Positions 42,186 to 56,000 of a DNA stretch of 64,000 nt are shown here, piece by piece. The notes under the pieces are model-generated. The model searched no databases, was not told the origin of the DNA, and saw only the letters and a program-made list of their open reading frames with translations. The number at the start of each line of letters is the position of its first letter. Position 1 is the stretch's first letter. The stretch comes from DASYXT01 sp035934555 (GTDB lineage: Bacteria > Verrucomicrobiota > Verrucomicrobiia > Limisphaerales > UBA8199). A program made the position numbers and the translations under genes. The stretch covers positions 1 to 64,000 of the forward strand of contig DASYXT010000003.1 in the NCBI GenBank assembly GCA_035934555.1, in the 5' to 3' direction.

Positions 42186-44681
42186 TTACTCCCGCACGGT
42201 AGCCTGGAGCTTTTGCTTAAACTGCTCCACGAGCTTTTCATGCGCGCTGGTGGCTTCGGCGTCAGTCAAGGTGCGCTCGGCACTGCGATAAGTGAACGCG
42301 TAGGCCATGCTCTTTTGGCCGGCGGGCATGTTCTTGCCCCGGAAAATATCGAACAGCTCGACCGATTCCAGGTTAGCTGGTTTGGCCTGCCTGACCACCT
42401 GCAACACCGCTTCGTGAGTCGTCGCCTCGGGCACCAGCATCGCGACGTCGCGGCGGATGGGCGGCAGAACCGGCACCGCGCGGAAGGTTTTGGCGGAATT
42501 GCGCCGCGCCAGGAGAATATCGAGATTCAGCTCGGCCAGCAGCACGGCATCGCGCAGATCGTACCTTCTGGCAATAGAAGGTTGAAGCTGCCCCAGTGAA
42601 CCCAACGGGAGCCGGCCCAGTTGCACAAGCGCCGATTCGAGCAAGAGCGGCGTGCCCTCGGAACGACGGTTGTAAGTGACGCCCCGCACACCAAATCGCT
42701 CCAGAAATTCCTCGAGCAACCCTTTTAGATCGTAGATGTCGAACCGCGCTTCCCGCTCCTCGCCCGTCCAGAACAGCGGATGACGCCGGCCCGTCAATGC
42801 GATCGCCACGCGCCGCTCTTCGAGTGGCCGGGCACCGCCGGCAGGTCCCGCGCCGGTCCCCTGCCCTGCGGCCGGAGGGAGGAAAACGCGGCCCAGTTCA
42901 AACAGGGCCACATCGTAGTTCTTGTGATTGAGATTATGGCGCAACGCATCGAGCAACCCCGGCAGCAGACTGGGCCGCAGCACGTTCATGTCGCTGCTCA
43001 AAGGATTGGCCAGCGCGACAACCTCCGCGCCGGCGACGAGTTGCGCCGCGGCTTCTGAGATAAGCGTTTGGCCCTGGGCCTCGTCCAGGCCAAGCCCGGC
43101 CAGCAAGGCGCGGGCCTCGGCAATCTGATCGTGTACGGCATCAAAATCATTGAGCCCGAGCGCACCGCGCGGCGCGCTGGCGGGGATTCGCTCCACGCCA
43201 TACAGCCGGGCGACTTCCTCCACCAGATCAATCTCACGTTTGAGGTCCACCCGGAAGGTCGGAATACGAATGGTGACCGGTTCGATTGGCCCGGGCGCGG
43301 CTTCGACCGGCCGTGGCTTGCGGTTGACCACCTTCAGTTCGAGTTGCGCCAAATAGGCCTCAATCTGCTCGGGCGATAATTCCAGGCCGAGCAACTCGTT
43401 GACCTTGGTGTGGCGCAGAGGGATCTGTTTAGGTTGAGCAGGCGAAGGATACGCTTCCACCAGTGGACCCGCCGGAGCGCCGCCGGCGGTCTGGCAAATC
43501 AAATCGACCGCCCGGCTGCTGGCCCACGCGCACAAACCGATATCGGCGCCGCGCTCGAACCGGTAGGAAGATTCGCTGCGGAGGTCCAGCTTTTTGGAAG
43601 TCGCGCGCACATTCTGGGGATTGAAGTAAGCGCTCTCGAGGAGCACCTCGCCCGTGTTTAGATTGATCTCGGAATTGTGCCCGCCCATAACGCCGGCAAG
43701 AGCGACGGCCTTGCTTTCATCGGCAATCAACAGCATCCGCGAAGTCAGCGTCCGCTCCTGGCCGTCCAGAGTGATGAATTTTTCCCCTTCGGCAGCGCGG
43801 CGGACCACAACCGTCGGCAGACCATGGTTGCCCCGGGCCAGGAGCTGGCAATCAAACGCGTGCAGCGGCTGGCCGGTTTCCAACATCACATAGTTGGTAA
43901 CATCGACGACGTTATTGATGCTGCGCACGCCAATCTTCTCGAGCATCGTCGCCAGCCAGGCGGGACTCGGTGCGATCTTGACCCCGCGAATCAGGCGCGC
44001 CGTATAACGCGGACACAACTCTGGCTCTTCCAACCGCACCAGCACCGTATCTGACCTCTGACCTCTGACCTCTGACCTCTGATCTCCGACCTCCGGCATT
44101 TTCAACCGATTGCCCGTCACAGCCGCAATTTCGCGCGCGATGCCGATGACACTGTTGAGGTCGGGCCGATTCGGGGTGATTTCCAGGTCCAGGACCACAT
44201 CGCTTTCGCCCCGTCCCAGATACTCCGCGAAGGCCTGGCCCACCTGAGCATCCTCGCGCAAAATCAGCAGGCCTTCCTTGCCACCTTCCAGCCCGAGTTC
44301 CTGCGGTGAGCATAACATGCCCTGCGATTCGCAGCCGCGGATTTTGCCGACTTTGATGGTCACGGGCGCCTCGCCGGGCTTGGCCGGAAGAGTCGCCCCG
44401 GGGAGAATCAAAGGCACTTTGTCGCCCGCTTTGAAATTGTGGGCGCCGCAAACGATTTGCCGTTCGCCTTTGCCGTCCTGGACCCGGCACAGGGAGAGTT
44501 TGTCGGCGTTGGGATGCTTGTCGCGGGTGATGACCTGGGCAACGACAACGCCTTGAAACTCGCCACCGAGTTTTTGCAAGCCCTCGACTTCGAGTCCGAG
44601 CATGGTCAACCGCTCGGCAAGCTGCTCCGGCGTCCAGTCGAACTCGACGTATTGTTTGAGCCAGTTAAGGGTGACTTTCAT
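42186..44681 (-). CDS. pheT: Phenylalanine-tRNA ligase beta subunit
   Basis: 831 residues from ATG 44681; a TTG one codon earlier is less likely. The order is normal: EMAP-type tRNA-binding domain (about 40-150), B3/B4 editing domain, B5, and the C-terminal anticodon-binding FDX domain (TYRSAERTLTD). The start overlaps the pheS stop as TGATG, which couples the two subunits. An oddity: residues about 197-211 (VGDQRSEVRGQRSDT) are encoded by an in-frame heptamer array, in the linker before TVLVRLEEPELCPRY. Frame and all downstream domains are intact. Confidence 0.95.
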   Translation of the reverse strand: MKVTLNWLKQYVEFDWTPEQLAERLTMLGLEVEGLQKLGGEFQGVVVAQVITRDKHPNADKLSLCRVQDGKGERQIVCGAHNFKAGDKVPLILPGATLPAKPGEAPVTIKVGKIRGCESQGMLCSPQELGLEGGKEGLLILREDAQVGQAFAEYLGRGESDVVLDLEITPNRPDLNSVIGIAREIAAVTGNRLKMPEVGDQRSEVRGQRSDTVLVRLEEPELCPRYTARLIRGVKIAPSPAWLATMLEKIGVRSINNVVDVTNYVMLETGQPLHAFDCQLLARGNHGLPTVVVRRAAEGEKFITLDGQERTLTSRMLLIADESKAVALAGVMGGHNSEINLNTGEVLLESAYFNPQNVRATSKKLDLRSESSYRFERGADIGLCAWASSRAVDLICQTAGGAPAGPLVEAYPSPAQPKQIPLRHTKVNELLGLELSPEQIEAYLAQLELKVVNRKPRPVEAAPGPIEPVTIRIPTFRVDLKREIDLVEEVARLYGVERIPASAPRGALGLNDFDAVHDQIAEARALLAGLGLDEAQGQTLISEAAAQLVAGAEVVALANPLSSDMNVLRPSLLPGLLDALRHNLNHKNYDVALFELGRVFLPPAAGQGTGAGPAGGARPLEERRVAIALTGRRHPLFWTGEEREARFDIYDLKGLLEEFLERFGVRGVTYNRRSEGTPLLLESALVQLGRLPLGSLGQLQPSIARRYDLRDAVLLAELNLDILLARRNSAKTFRAVPVLPPIRRDVAMLVPEATTHEAVLQVVRQAKPANLESVELFDIFRGKNMPAGQKSMAYAFTYRSAERTLTDAEATSAHEKLVEQFKQKLQATVRE
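44049..44095 (-). repeat. Heptamer array inside pheT
   Basis: Six units plus a partial on the minus strand: CGGAGGT, CGGAGAT, then four CAGAGGT, then CAGAT. It uses the same consensus as the arrays at 9987, 10501 and 18692. The purine strand is the coding strand; repeated CAGAGGT has no stop codon in any frame and encodes a QRSEVRG cycle. Confidence 0.92.
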
Positions 44682-45694
44682 CAAAATTGACCGAGGAAGC
44701 GGATGTCGTTTTCGTAGAACAAGCGGATATCGTTTATGCCGTAGCGGATCATCGCAATCCGCTCGATGCCAAACCCAAAGGCCCAGCCGGTCCAGGCCTC
44801 AGGATCATAACCAACGTTCTCGAACACCTGGGGATGAACCATGCCGCAGCCGGCGATTTCGAGCCATTCCTTGCCCATCTTGCGCGTGAGGCTGCTGCTG
44901 AAATCAATTTCAAAGCTCGGCTCGGTGTAGCTGAAATAATGCGGCCGAAACCGGATGCGGGTTTCCGGTCCCATTAGCTCTTTAAAAACAAATTCAACCG
45001 TCCCTTTCAAGTCGCCGACGGTCACGTCGTGGTCCACGTACAGTCCCTCGACCTGGTGGAAGGCGGGATTGTGAGTCGCGTCGGCGTTGTCGCGCCGATA
45101 AACCCGGCCGGGGACCAAGATACGCACCGGCGGGCGCTGCTTTTCCATCACGCGGATTTGCACCGAAGAAGTATGGGTGCGAAGCAACAGCGGCGCGGCG
45201 CCACCCGGCGAACGCAAATAAAAGGTGTCCTGGGTGTCGCGCGCCGGATGGTCCGCCGGGGTATTGAGCGCGTCAAAGCAGTGGTACTCGTCTTCGACCT
45301 CCGGCCCGTCAGCAACGGCAAAACCGAGCTTGCGGAAACTGCGCACGATGTCCTCCGTGACCTGAGTCAGGGGATGCAGGCTCCCGAGCACGCGCCGGCG
45401 ACCCGGCAGAGTAAAGTCGGTCGGCTCCTGAGGCAGCGCGGCCTTCAGTTCCACGTCGGCCCGGCACTGGCTTAACGCGGCCTCCAACTCCAGTTTGGCG
45501 GCGTTGAGCGCCTTGCCCGCGGCGGGTTTGTCTTCCTTGGGCAACGCGGAAAGCTGTTTGAGCAACGCGGTGAACTTCCCGTGCGCGCCCAGCCATTGGC
45601 CTTTAGCCTGCTCGAGCGCGGCGATATCGGGCGCGGCTCGAAGCTCCGCCAGCGCGGCCGCCTTCAACGGCTCGATTTCATCAAGCAAGGACAT
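44681..45694 (-). CDS. pheS: Phenylalanine-tRNA ligase alpha subunit
   Basis: 337 residues, the usual length. An N-terminal coiled-coil (about 1-85) contacts tRNA-Phe. The catalytic class II core has motif 2 (TSSVQIRVM), FHQVEGLYVDHDVT, RFRPHYFSYTEPS and the motif 3 GWAFGFGIERIAMI. With PheT it forms the alpha2-beta2 enzyme that charges tRNA-Phe. Its spacer to rplT is filled by an inverted 8-mer array. Confidence 0.96.
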   Translation of the reverse strand: MSLLDEIEPLKAAALAELRAAPDIAALEQAKGQWLGAHGKFTALLKQLSALPKEDKPAAGKALNAAKLELEAALSQCRADVELKAALPQEPTDFTLPGRRRVLGSLHPLTQVTEDIVRSFRKLGFAVADGPEVEDEYHCFDALNTPADHPARDTQDTFYLRSPGGAAPLLLRTHTSSVQIRVMEKQRPPVRILVPGRVYRRDNADATHNPAFHQVEGLYVDHDVTVGDLKGTVEFVFKELMGPETRIRFRPHYFSYTEPSFEIDFSSSLTRKMGKEWLEIAGCGMVHPQVFENVGYDPEAWTGWAFGFGIERIAMIRYGINDIRLFYENDIRFLGQF

Positions 45695-45702
45695 ACAGGG
45701 TT

Positions 45703-45817
45703 ATCAGGTTGTCAGGTTATCAAGTTTTCAGCTTGTCAGGTTCGGAGCGTGACCAGTTGGCCGGCGCAATATTGGCTATAACCTGATAACTCCGATAATC
45801 TGAAAACCTGATAACTC
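45703..45817. repeat. Pair of inverted octamer arrays between rplT and pheS
   Basis: Left array on +: ATCAGGTT, GTCAGGTT, ATCAAGTT, TTCAGCTT, GTCAGGTT (45703-45742), five units of 8. After about 35 unrelated bases, the right array (about 45778-45817) carries the complement: read on the minus strand it gives ATCAGGTT, TTCAGATT, an ATCGGAGTT variant and ATCAGGTT. The transcript can fold into an imperfect stem between the two genes. Confidence 0.85.
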
Positions 45818-45876
45818 AAAATGGGCGACCGTTGCTGGCCGCCCATTGCACTCGATGTTTCTTGTTCGAGAATTGC

Positions 45877-46248
45877 TTAAGCCTTAGCGGCTTTGGCTTT
45901 CAAAGCAGCCTGGGCGACTTGGACCAACTGCGCAAAAGCGGCGGCGTCGGTGGCAGCCAAATCGGCCAGCACCTTGCGGTCGAGCGCAACTTTAGCGGCT
46001 TTGAGTCCTTCCATGAAGCGGCTGTAAGTGGTGCCGGCAGCGCGGGCGGCGGCGTTGATGCGGACTTGCCATAGGGCGCGGAAATTGCGTTTCTTGGTGC
46101 GGCGATCACGGAAAGCGTATTGGCGGCCGTGGTCAACCGCATCGGAGGCGTAGCGATACAGCTTGGAGCGGCGCATCCGAAAGCCTTTCGCGGCCCGGAT
46201 CATCCGGGTGCGGCGCTTGCGGGAAGCCGGGGCGTTGGTTACTCGCAT
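45877..46248 (-). CDS. rplT: 50S ribosomal protein L20
   Basis: 123 residues with the usual basic start (MRVTNAPASRKRRTRMI) and RDRRTKKRNFRALWQVRINAA split by the family pattern. It binds 23S rRNA early in assembly. It follows rpmI by 20 bases as in most bacteria, but infC, which normally precedes rpmI, is not here. Confidence 0.96.
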   Translation of the reverse strand: MRVTNAPASRKRRTRMIRAAKGFRMRRSKLYRYASDAVDHGRQYAFRDRRTKKRNFRALWQVRINAAARAAGTTYSRFMEGLKAAKVALDRKVLADLAATDAAAFAQLVQVAQAALKAKAAKA

Positions 46249-46268
46249 AAAAGTAAAAGGTAAAGGGC

Positions 46269-46478
46269 CTAGCGGGTGAACGGCAGGTTCTGTTTGATGC
46301 GGTATTCGTCGGTGGAATCAACTGTCGAAGTGCCGCGCAGTGAGCGGCGACGCTTCGGACTCTTGGTTTGGCACAGATGCCGCCGGCCGGCACTCGGCCG
46401 CAGGACTTTGCCGCTGGCGGTAATTTTAAAGCGCTTGGCCGCGGATTTCTTGGTCTTAATGCCTTTGGGGCGTCGCAT
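46269..46478 (-). CDS. rpmI: 50S ribosomal protein L35
   Basis: 69 residues, basic, with KTKKSAAKRFKITASGKV and the RRHLCQTKSPKRRRSL core typical of L35. First gene of the rpmI-rplT-pheS-pheT run. Instead of infC, an RNase R gene ends 80 bases upstream, and a promoter is visible in between. Confidence 0.95.
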   Translation of the reverse strand: MRRPKGIKTKKSAAKRFKITASGKVLRPSAGRRHLCQTKSPKRRRSLRGTSTVDSTDEYRIKQNLPFTR

Positions 46479-46511
46479 AAATCAATCAGCTTTCTCTTGA
46501 AAAGAGCGCGC

Positions 46512-46540
46512 AATATAGGGTGTAGGCGCGAGCAGAGCAA
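46512..46540 (-). promoter_or_regulatory. Probable sigma-70 promoter of rpmI-rplT-pheST
   Basis: On the minus strand, TTGCTC (46540-46535), a 17-base spacer, then TATATT (46517-46512). Transcription would start about 25-30 bases before the rpmI ATG. Both hexamers match four of six consensus bases or better, and the spacing is optimal. Confidence 0.55.
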
Positions 46541-46558
46541 GGGGTAAATTTCAGACCT

Positions 46559-48682
46559 TTATAATCTCGACCGCTTAACTTCGTTCGCCAGCTTGAAATC
46601 GACCTGCTTTTTGAATGTGTTCACTTTCGCGACCTGAACGTGGAGCTTCTCGCCCAACTTAAAGAGCCGGCGGGTGCGGCGGCCCACCAATTGGTTGCGG
46701 TTGGGATCAAACTGGTAAAAGTCATCGCTCAACCCCGACAGAGGAACCAAGCCGCTCATGCCCAAGCCCGGCACATCGACGAAAATGCCGAAGTTCCGCA
46801 CGTCCGTCACGAGCGCCGGGTAGGTTTGCGGATGGCTGGAGAGAATTTGGGCATTCAGGAAAGCAAATAGCTTCACGTCGCGGCTGTCGCGCTCGGCGTC
46901 ATCCGAATTGCGTTCGGTTTCGGAAATGCGTTCGGCGACCTGGTGCAGCAGCGGAAGGCTCTGCGAGGGGTGGGTCGAATCGAACAAGGCCCGGTGGACC
47001 ACCAGGTCGGCGTAGCGGCGAATAGGCGAAGTAAAGTGCGTATATTTCTTCTTGGCCAGGCCGTAATGACCGAGCGGCTCGACGGCGTAACGGGCGCGCA
47101 TCAACGAGCGGAGGAACCGGATTTTCAACGCGCCGCCGATGGGCAGACGGTTGAGCTTGGCCAGGAGTTTCTGGACTTCCTGGCGATTGGAGAGGTTGCC
47201 GACCTGGATATGGTGGCTGAGCACCTCCTCGCGGAACTCCTGCAACCGTTTGGCGTCCGGCGGCTCGTGGATGCGGTAAATGGCGGGGCGGCGCAAGCCC
47301 ATCAGGCGCGCGGCCACCGCTTCATTGGCCAGGAGCATGAATTCCTCGATGAGCTGGTGGGAGAGATCGTTCTCGATGCGTTCAATGCGCGCGACGGCAC
47401 CATGCTCATCCAAACGAATTTTGTTCTCGGGAAAATCCAAGTCGAGCGAACCCGCCTGAAAGCGCGCGCGGCGGATTTTCTGGGCGAGCGTGCTTGCGTG
47501 GTGCAGCATGCGCGCCAGGGAATCTTCCGGCTGCTGCTGCAGCAAAGCGAACACCTCTTTGTAGGTGTAACGGCGCTGCGACCGAATCACCGCCGAGTAA
47601 AAATTGGTTTTGACCACCCGGCCATCGCCGGACACCAGGAACTCGACACATTTGGTCAGGCGCTCGACCCGAGGTTGCAACGAGCACAATTCATTGCTCA
47701 ATGCCTCAGGCAACATCGGGATGACCCGGTCCACCAGGTAAGTGGAATTGCCGCGGCGGCCGGCTTCCTCGTCCAGGATGCTGCCGGGTTTGATGTAGTG
47801 GGAAACATCCGCGATGTGGACCCAAAGTTTCCAGTGGCCGTTCGGTGCGGCCTGGAGGCAAATCGCATCGTCAAAATCCTTCGCATCGTCGGGATCGATG
47901 GTTACAACGGCATGAGCGCGGCAATCGGCGCGGCCGGCGTAGTCGCGTGGGGAAATCTCGTGGCCGAAGGATTGCGCCTCCTGGAGGACCTGTTTGGGGA
48001 ACCGCAGAGGGAGGTCGTATTGGCGAATCACGGAGAGCATATCAACCCCTTCGGCGTCCGGCGGCCCGAGGACCTCGCTGATCTCCCCTTCGGGGTTGGC
48101 GTGGCGTGATTTCCATTCGCGCAACTCCACCACAACTTTATCCCCCACCCGCGCGGGTCGGCCGGTGTCGCGCGGCAGGGGCACATAAATGTCCTGCACG
48201 ATCCGCGGGTCATCAGGGATAACGTAGAACAGTTGCCGGCCGCGTTGGAGTGTGCCAACCAACTGGGTGCGGGCCCGCTCGAGCACTCGGACTACTCGAC
48301 CGGTTACTTCAGCCGGCGGACGAACACCCCGGGTGCGCGGCGCGGCGTCGCGACGCACGAGCACACGGTCGCCGTGCAGGGCGGTGGCTGTGGCGTCGGG
48401 CGGAATGCGAATCATCGGCAACTTCGGATCGTCGGGATCGAGAAAGCCGGTGCCCTGCCGATTCATTCGTATTCGGCCCGGGACCAGGTCGGCTTCCAGC
48501 GGCAAGACATAGCGGTTGCCCTGCTTGACGCGGGCGACTTGGCCGCCGAGTTCCAACTGCTCCAGGGCGCGCTCGAGCGGCCGAGCCTGGTTACGCGGCA
48601 AGCCGAGTGCGCCAAGTAATTCAGCGCGGTTCAGGGGCGTGTAATCCGAGCGCCCCAGCAAATCGAGGATTTTGTTTTCCAT
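46559..48682 (-). CDS. rnr: Ribonuclease R
   Basis: 707 residues, shorter than the 813 of E. coli. Order: N-terminal winged-helix (about 1-65), cold-shock domains (about 70-230), the RNB catalytic domain with IDPDDAKDFDDAI holding the metal-binding Asp residues, HFTSPIRRYADL, and a C-terminal S1 domain (VTDVRNFGIFVDV). It is a 3'-5' exoribonuclease able to degrade structured RNA. Position next to ribosomal protein genes is unusual but not unique. Confidence 0.95.
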   Translation of the reverse strand: MENKILDLLGRSDYTPLNRAELLGALGLPRNQARPLERALEQLELGGQVARVKQGNRYVLPLEADLVPGRIRMNRQGTGFLDPDDPKLPMIRIPPDATATALHGDRVLVRRDAAPRTRGVRPPAEVTGRVVRVLERARTQLVGTLQRGRQLFYVIPDDPRIVQDIYVPLPRDTGRPARVGDKVVVELREWKSRHANPEGEISEVLGPPDAEGVDMLSVIRQYDLPLRFPKQVLQEAQSFGHEISPRDYAGRADCRAHAVVTIDPDDAKDFDDAICLQAAPNGHWKLWVHIADVSHYIKPGSILDEEAGRRGNSTYLVDRVIPMLPEALSNELCSLQPRVERLTKCVEFLVSGDGRVVKTNFYSAVIRSQRRYTYKEVFALLQQQPEDSLARMLHHASTLAQKIRRARFQAGSLDLDFPENKIRLDEHGAVARIERIENDLSHQLIEEFMLLANEAVAARLMGLRRPAIYRIHEPPDAKRLQEFREEVLSHHIQVGNLSNRQEVQKLLAKLNRLPIGGALKIRFLRSLMRARYAVEPLGHYGLAKKKYTHFTSPIRRYADLVVHRALFDSTHPSQSLPLLHQVAERISETERNSDDAERDSRDVKLFAFLNAQILSSHPQTYPALVTDVRNFGIFVDVPGLGMSGLVPLSGLSDDFYQFDPNRNQLVGRRTRRLFKLGEKLHVQVAKVNTFKKQVDFKLANEVKRSRL

Positions 48683-48814
48683 TGTATGTAAGCCCTTGTG
48701 CGTCCGAATTAACCCAGAGAGCCCTGCTGAGTAGCCAAGCTGGCAGGCTGCGGCGGACGCCGGAGTCTCCCGTGGTTGGACAAACGCCAGTAATCCTTAG
48801 GTTGAGCGGCCGTC

Positions 48815-48843
48815 GCCCATGCGAGCGAAATGCTCGCATGGGC
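48815..48843. terminator. Perfect 12-bp hairpin downstream of rpoC
   Basis: GCCCATGCGAGC (48815-48826), loop GAAAT, GCTCGCATGGGC (48832-48843). On the minus strand it lies 19 bases after the rpoC stop. No T-run follows, so it may be a Rho-assisted terminator, an RNA-stability hairpin, or a REP-type palindrome. Confidence 0.6.
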
Positions 48844-48861
48844 AAACGACGACTGCGCGGT

Positions 48862-53010
<4,149 letters not shown>

Positions 53011-53015
53011 ACGAA

Positions 53016-53039
53016 ATGGATTAATGGATCAGTGGATGA
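53016..53039. repeat. Three octamers in the rpoB-rpoC spacer
   Basis: ATGGATTA, ATGGATCA, GTGGATGA read on the + strand, contiguous. The same octamer family occurs at 60638-60724. It fills most of the 46-bp spacer and no second, inverted array is present here. Confidence 0.75.
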
Positions 53040-53056
53040 GTGTATTATTGGCTGCG

Positions 53057-56000
53057 CTAGACCGCAGTTAGAACGGTGGATGGTTCCTGCGGTTGATCCA
53101 CCGGGTTGGAGTAGCCGACCTTCACATCAAGGCCGAGTGATTGCATTTCCTTGACCAGGACGTTGAACGATTCGGGAATCCCGGCTTCAAGGCTGTTGTC
53201 GCCTTTAACGATGCTTTCGTAAATGCGTGTGCGGCCCTGGACATCGTCCGACTTGACCGTGAGCAATTCCTGGAGGGTATAGGCAGCGCCGTAAGCCTCC
53301 ATCGCCCAGACCTCCATTTCGCCGAAGCGCTGTCCGCCGTACTGTGCCTTGCCACCCAGCGGTTGCTGAGTAACCAGTGAATACGGTCCAACCGCCCGGG
53401 CATGAATTTTGTCGGCAACCAGGTGACCCAGCTTCATCATGTAGATGAAGCCCACCACGATTTCCTGATCGAACGGTTCACCGGTGCGGCCGTCATACAG
53501 GGTGGACTTGCCATTATCGCCGATAAGGGCTCGTTCCCCGTGGTGCTTTTGCTTGTCCGCCGCTTCTTTGAGGTAATTGCGGATGTCTTTTTCCTTGATG
53601 CCGTCAAAGACGGGTGTAGCGAACTTCAGGCCAAGGAGCCTGGCAGCCCAGCCCAAGTGCGTCTCCAGCACCTGGCCGACGTTCATACGGGAGGGCACAC
53701 CCAACGGGTTGAGCACAATGTCCACCGGCGTCCCGTCGGCCATGAACGGCATGTCCTCTTCGGCGACGATCTTCGCCACCACGCCCTTGTTGCCGTGGCG
53801 CCCGGCCATTTTATCGCCAACCGACAGCTTCCGCTTCGAAGCAATATACACCTTGACGGATTTGATCACGCCGCTGTCCACGCCTTCCCCGGACTCAGCG
53901 CGCTCGATTTCCTCGTCATACTGCATCTGGAGGTCATCGAATTTCTTCTTAAAGCTGCCGATGATTTCGTTGATTTTGTTGCGGATCGGCGACGGATCGA
54001 TCTCGATGCGGTCATACACCATCGCCAGCTTGCGCAGCAGCGTTTTGGTGATCTTGCGATTGGCCGGGATAATGATCTCGCCGGTTTCGCTGTTGACGAC
54101 GTCCAGCGGGATTTTTTCGCCCAAAAGAATGTTGCTGAGGGCTTCGGTGAGCTGCTCGCGCAACTCGTCCATTTTCTTTTTGTATTCGTCTTCGACTTCC
54201 TTGGCGTGGCGCTTTTCCTCGGAAGCCATGCCGCGAGCTTCGCGTTCGGATTCCTTTTTCGCCGAGACCTTCACGTCCATGACGATACCGTAAGTGCCGG
54301 AGGGGACCTTGAGCGAGGTGTCCTTAACGTCAGCGGCTTTTTCACCGAAGATGGCGCGCAGCAGCCGTTCCTCAGGGGCAAGTTCTGTCTCGCTCTTGGG
54401 GGTGATCTTGCCCACCAGGATGTCACCGGGCTTGACTTCGGCGCCGACGCGGATGACGCCATCCGGGCCGAGGTTCTTCAGCGCTTCATCACCCAGGTTC
54501 GGGATATCACGCGTGATTTCCTCGGGCCCGAGTTTGGTGTCGCGAGCGCCAACCTCGAATTCATCAATGTGGATCGAAGTAAAAATGTCCTCCTTGACGA
54601 TGCGCTCGCTGATGAGAATGGCGTCTTCGAAATTGTAACCATTCCAAGGCATGAACGCCACCAGCACATTGCGCCCGAGAGCCAGTTCTCCGCCCTGGGT
54701 GCACGGGCCGTCGGCAATGACCTGCCCTTTCTTCACCGTTTCACCCTTATGCACGACGATTTTCTGGTTGATGCAGGTCGCGGCATTCGAACGCATGAAC
54801 TTGCGCACCGGATAGACGTAAACACCTTTTTCGGGATCGTTCTTCAGTTTCTTTTTGCCTTCCGGCACCTTGCCGTCGGGGGTGATAATAATTTGGCTGC
54901 CGGTGACGGATGCGACTTTGCCGGCGTCCTCGGACACGATCACGGCGCGCGAATCACGCGCAACACGCTCTTCCAGCCCGGTAGCCACCAGCGGTGACTC
55001 GGTCACCAACAGCGGCACCGCCTGGCGTTGCATGTTCGAACCCATCAGCGCGCGGTTGGCGTCGTCGTGCTCAAGGAAGGGGATGAGGCTCGCGGCCACC
55101 GAGACGAGTTGCTTGGGGGACACGTCCATGTAATCCACCCGGGCCGGCTCGACGTCAATGAAGTCACCGCGCCCACGGCACACCACTCGGTCGGTATTGA
55201 ACGCGCCGCGGTCGGTTACCGGCGAATTGGCCTGCGCGATGACATAGGCTTCCTCCCGATCAGCGGTGAGGTAATCCACATGCCCGCTGACTTTGCCGGT
55301 CTCGACTTTCCGGTAAGGTGTTTCCAAAAAGCCGAAATCATTTATGCGGGCAAACGTCGCCAGCGAAGCGATCAAACCGATGTTCGGCCCTTCGGGCGTT
55401 TCTACCGGGCAAATGCGGCCGTAATGAGATGGGTGCACATCACGCACCTCAAAGCCGGCGCGGTCGCGCGACAAGCCGCCTGGCCCAAGCGCCGACAGCC
55501 GGCGTTTGTGCGTCAATTCCGCCAGAGGATTGATCTGGTCCATGAATTGCGAGAGTTGGCTGCGGCCGAAGAAGTCGCGAATGACGGCCGAGAGCGCCTT
55601 GGGATTGATGAGCTTCTGCGGGGACATGGACTCGACACCCTGGTCGAAGAGCGTCATGCGTTCCTTTACGAGGCGTTCGGTGCGGGCCAGGCCAACGCGG
55701 CATTGATTGGCGAGCAGTTCACCCACCGTGCGCACGCGCCGGCTGCCAAGGTGATCGATATCGTCGAGAGTGCCCTCGCCTTTCTTGAGCCGCAGGAGGT
55801 ACTTGGTTGCCGCCACCAGGTCGGCTTTGGTCAGAATCCGCGAATCTCCGCCTTTGATGCCGAGTTTCTGGTTGATTTTATAACGGCCGACGCGCCCCAG
55901 ATCGTAGCGCTTGGGATCGAAAAACAGACGCTTAATCAGCGCGCGCGCATTGGCGGCGGTGGGTGGGTCACCGGGCCGCAGGCGACGATAAATGTCTTTG

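Noticed and set aside
42186..44681. pheT as a pseudogene because of the repeat insertion
   Set aside because: The frame is kept and all domains downstream are intact.
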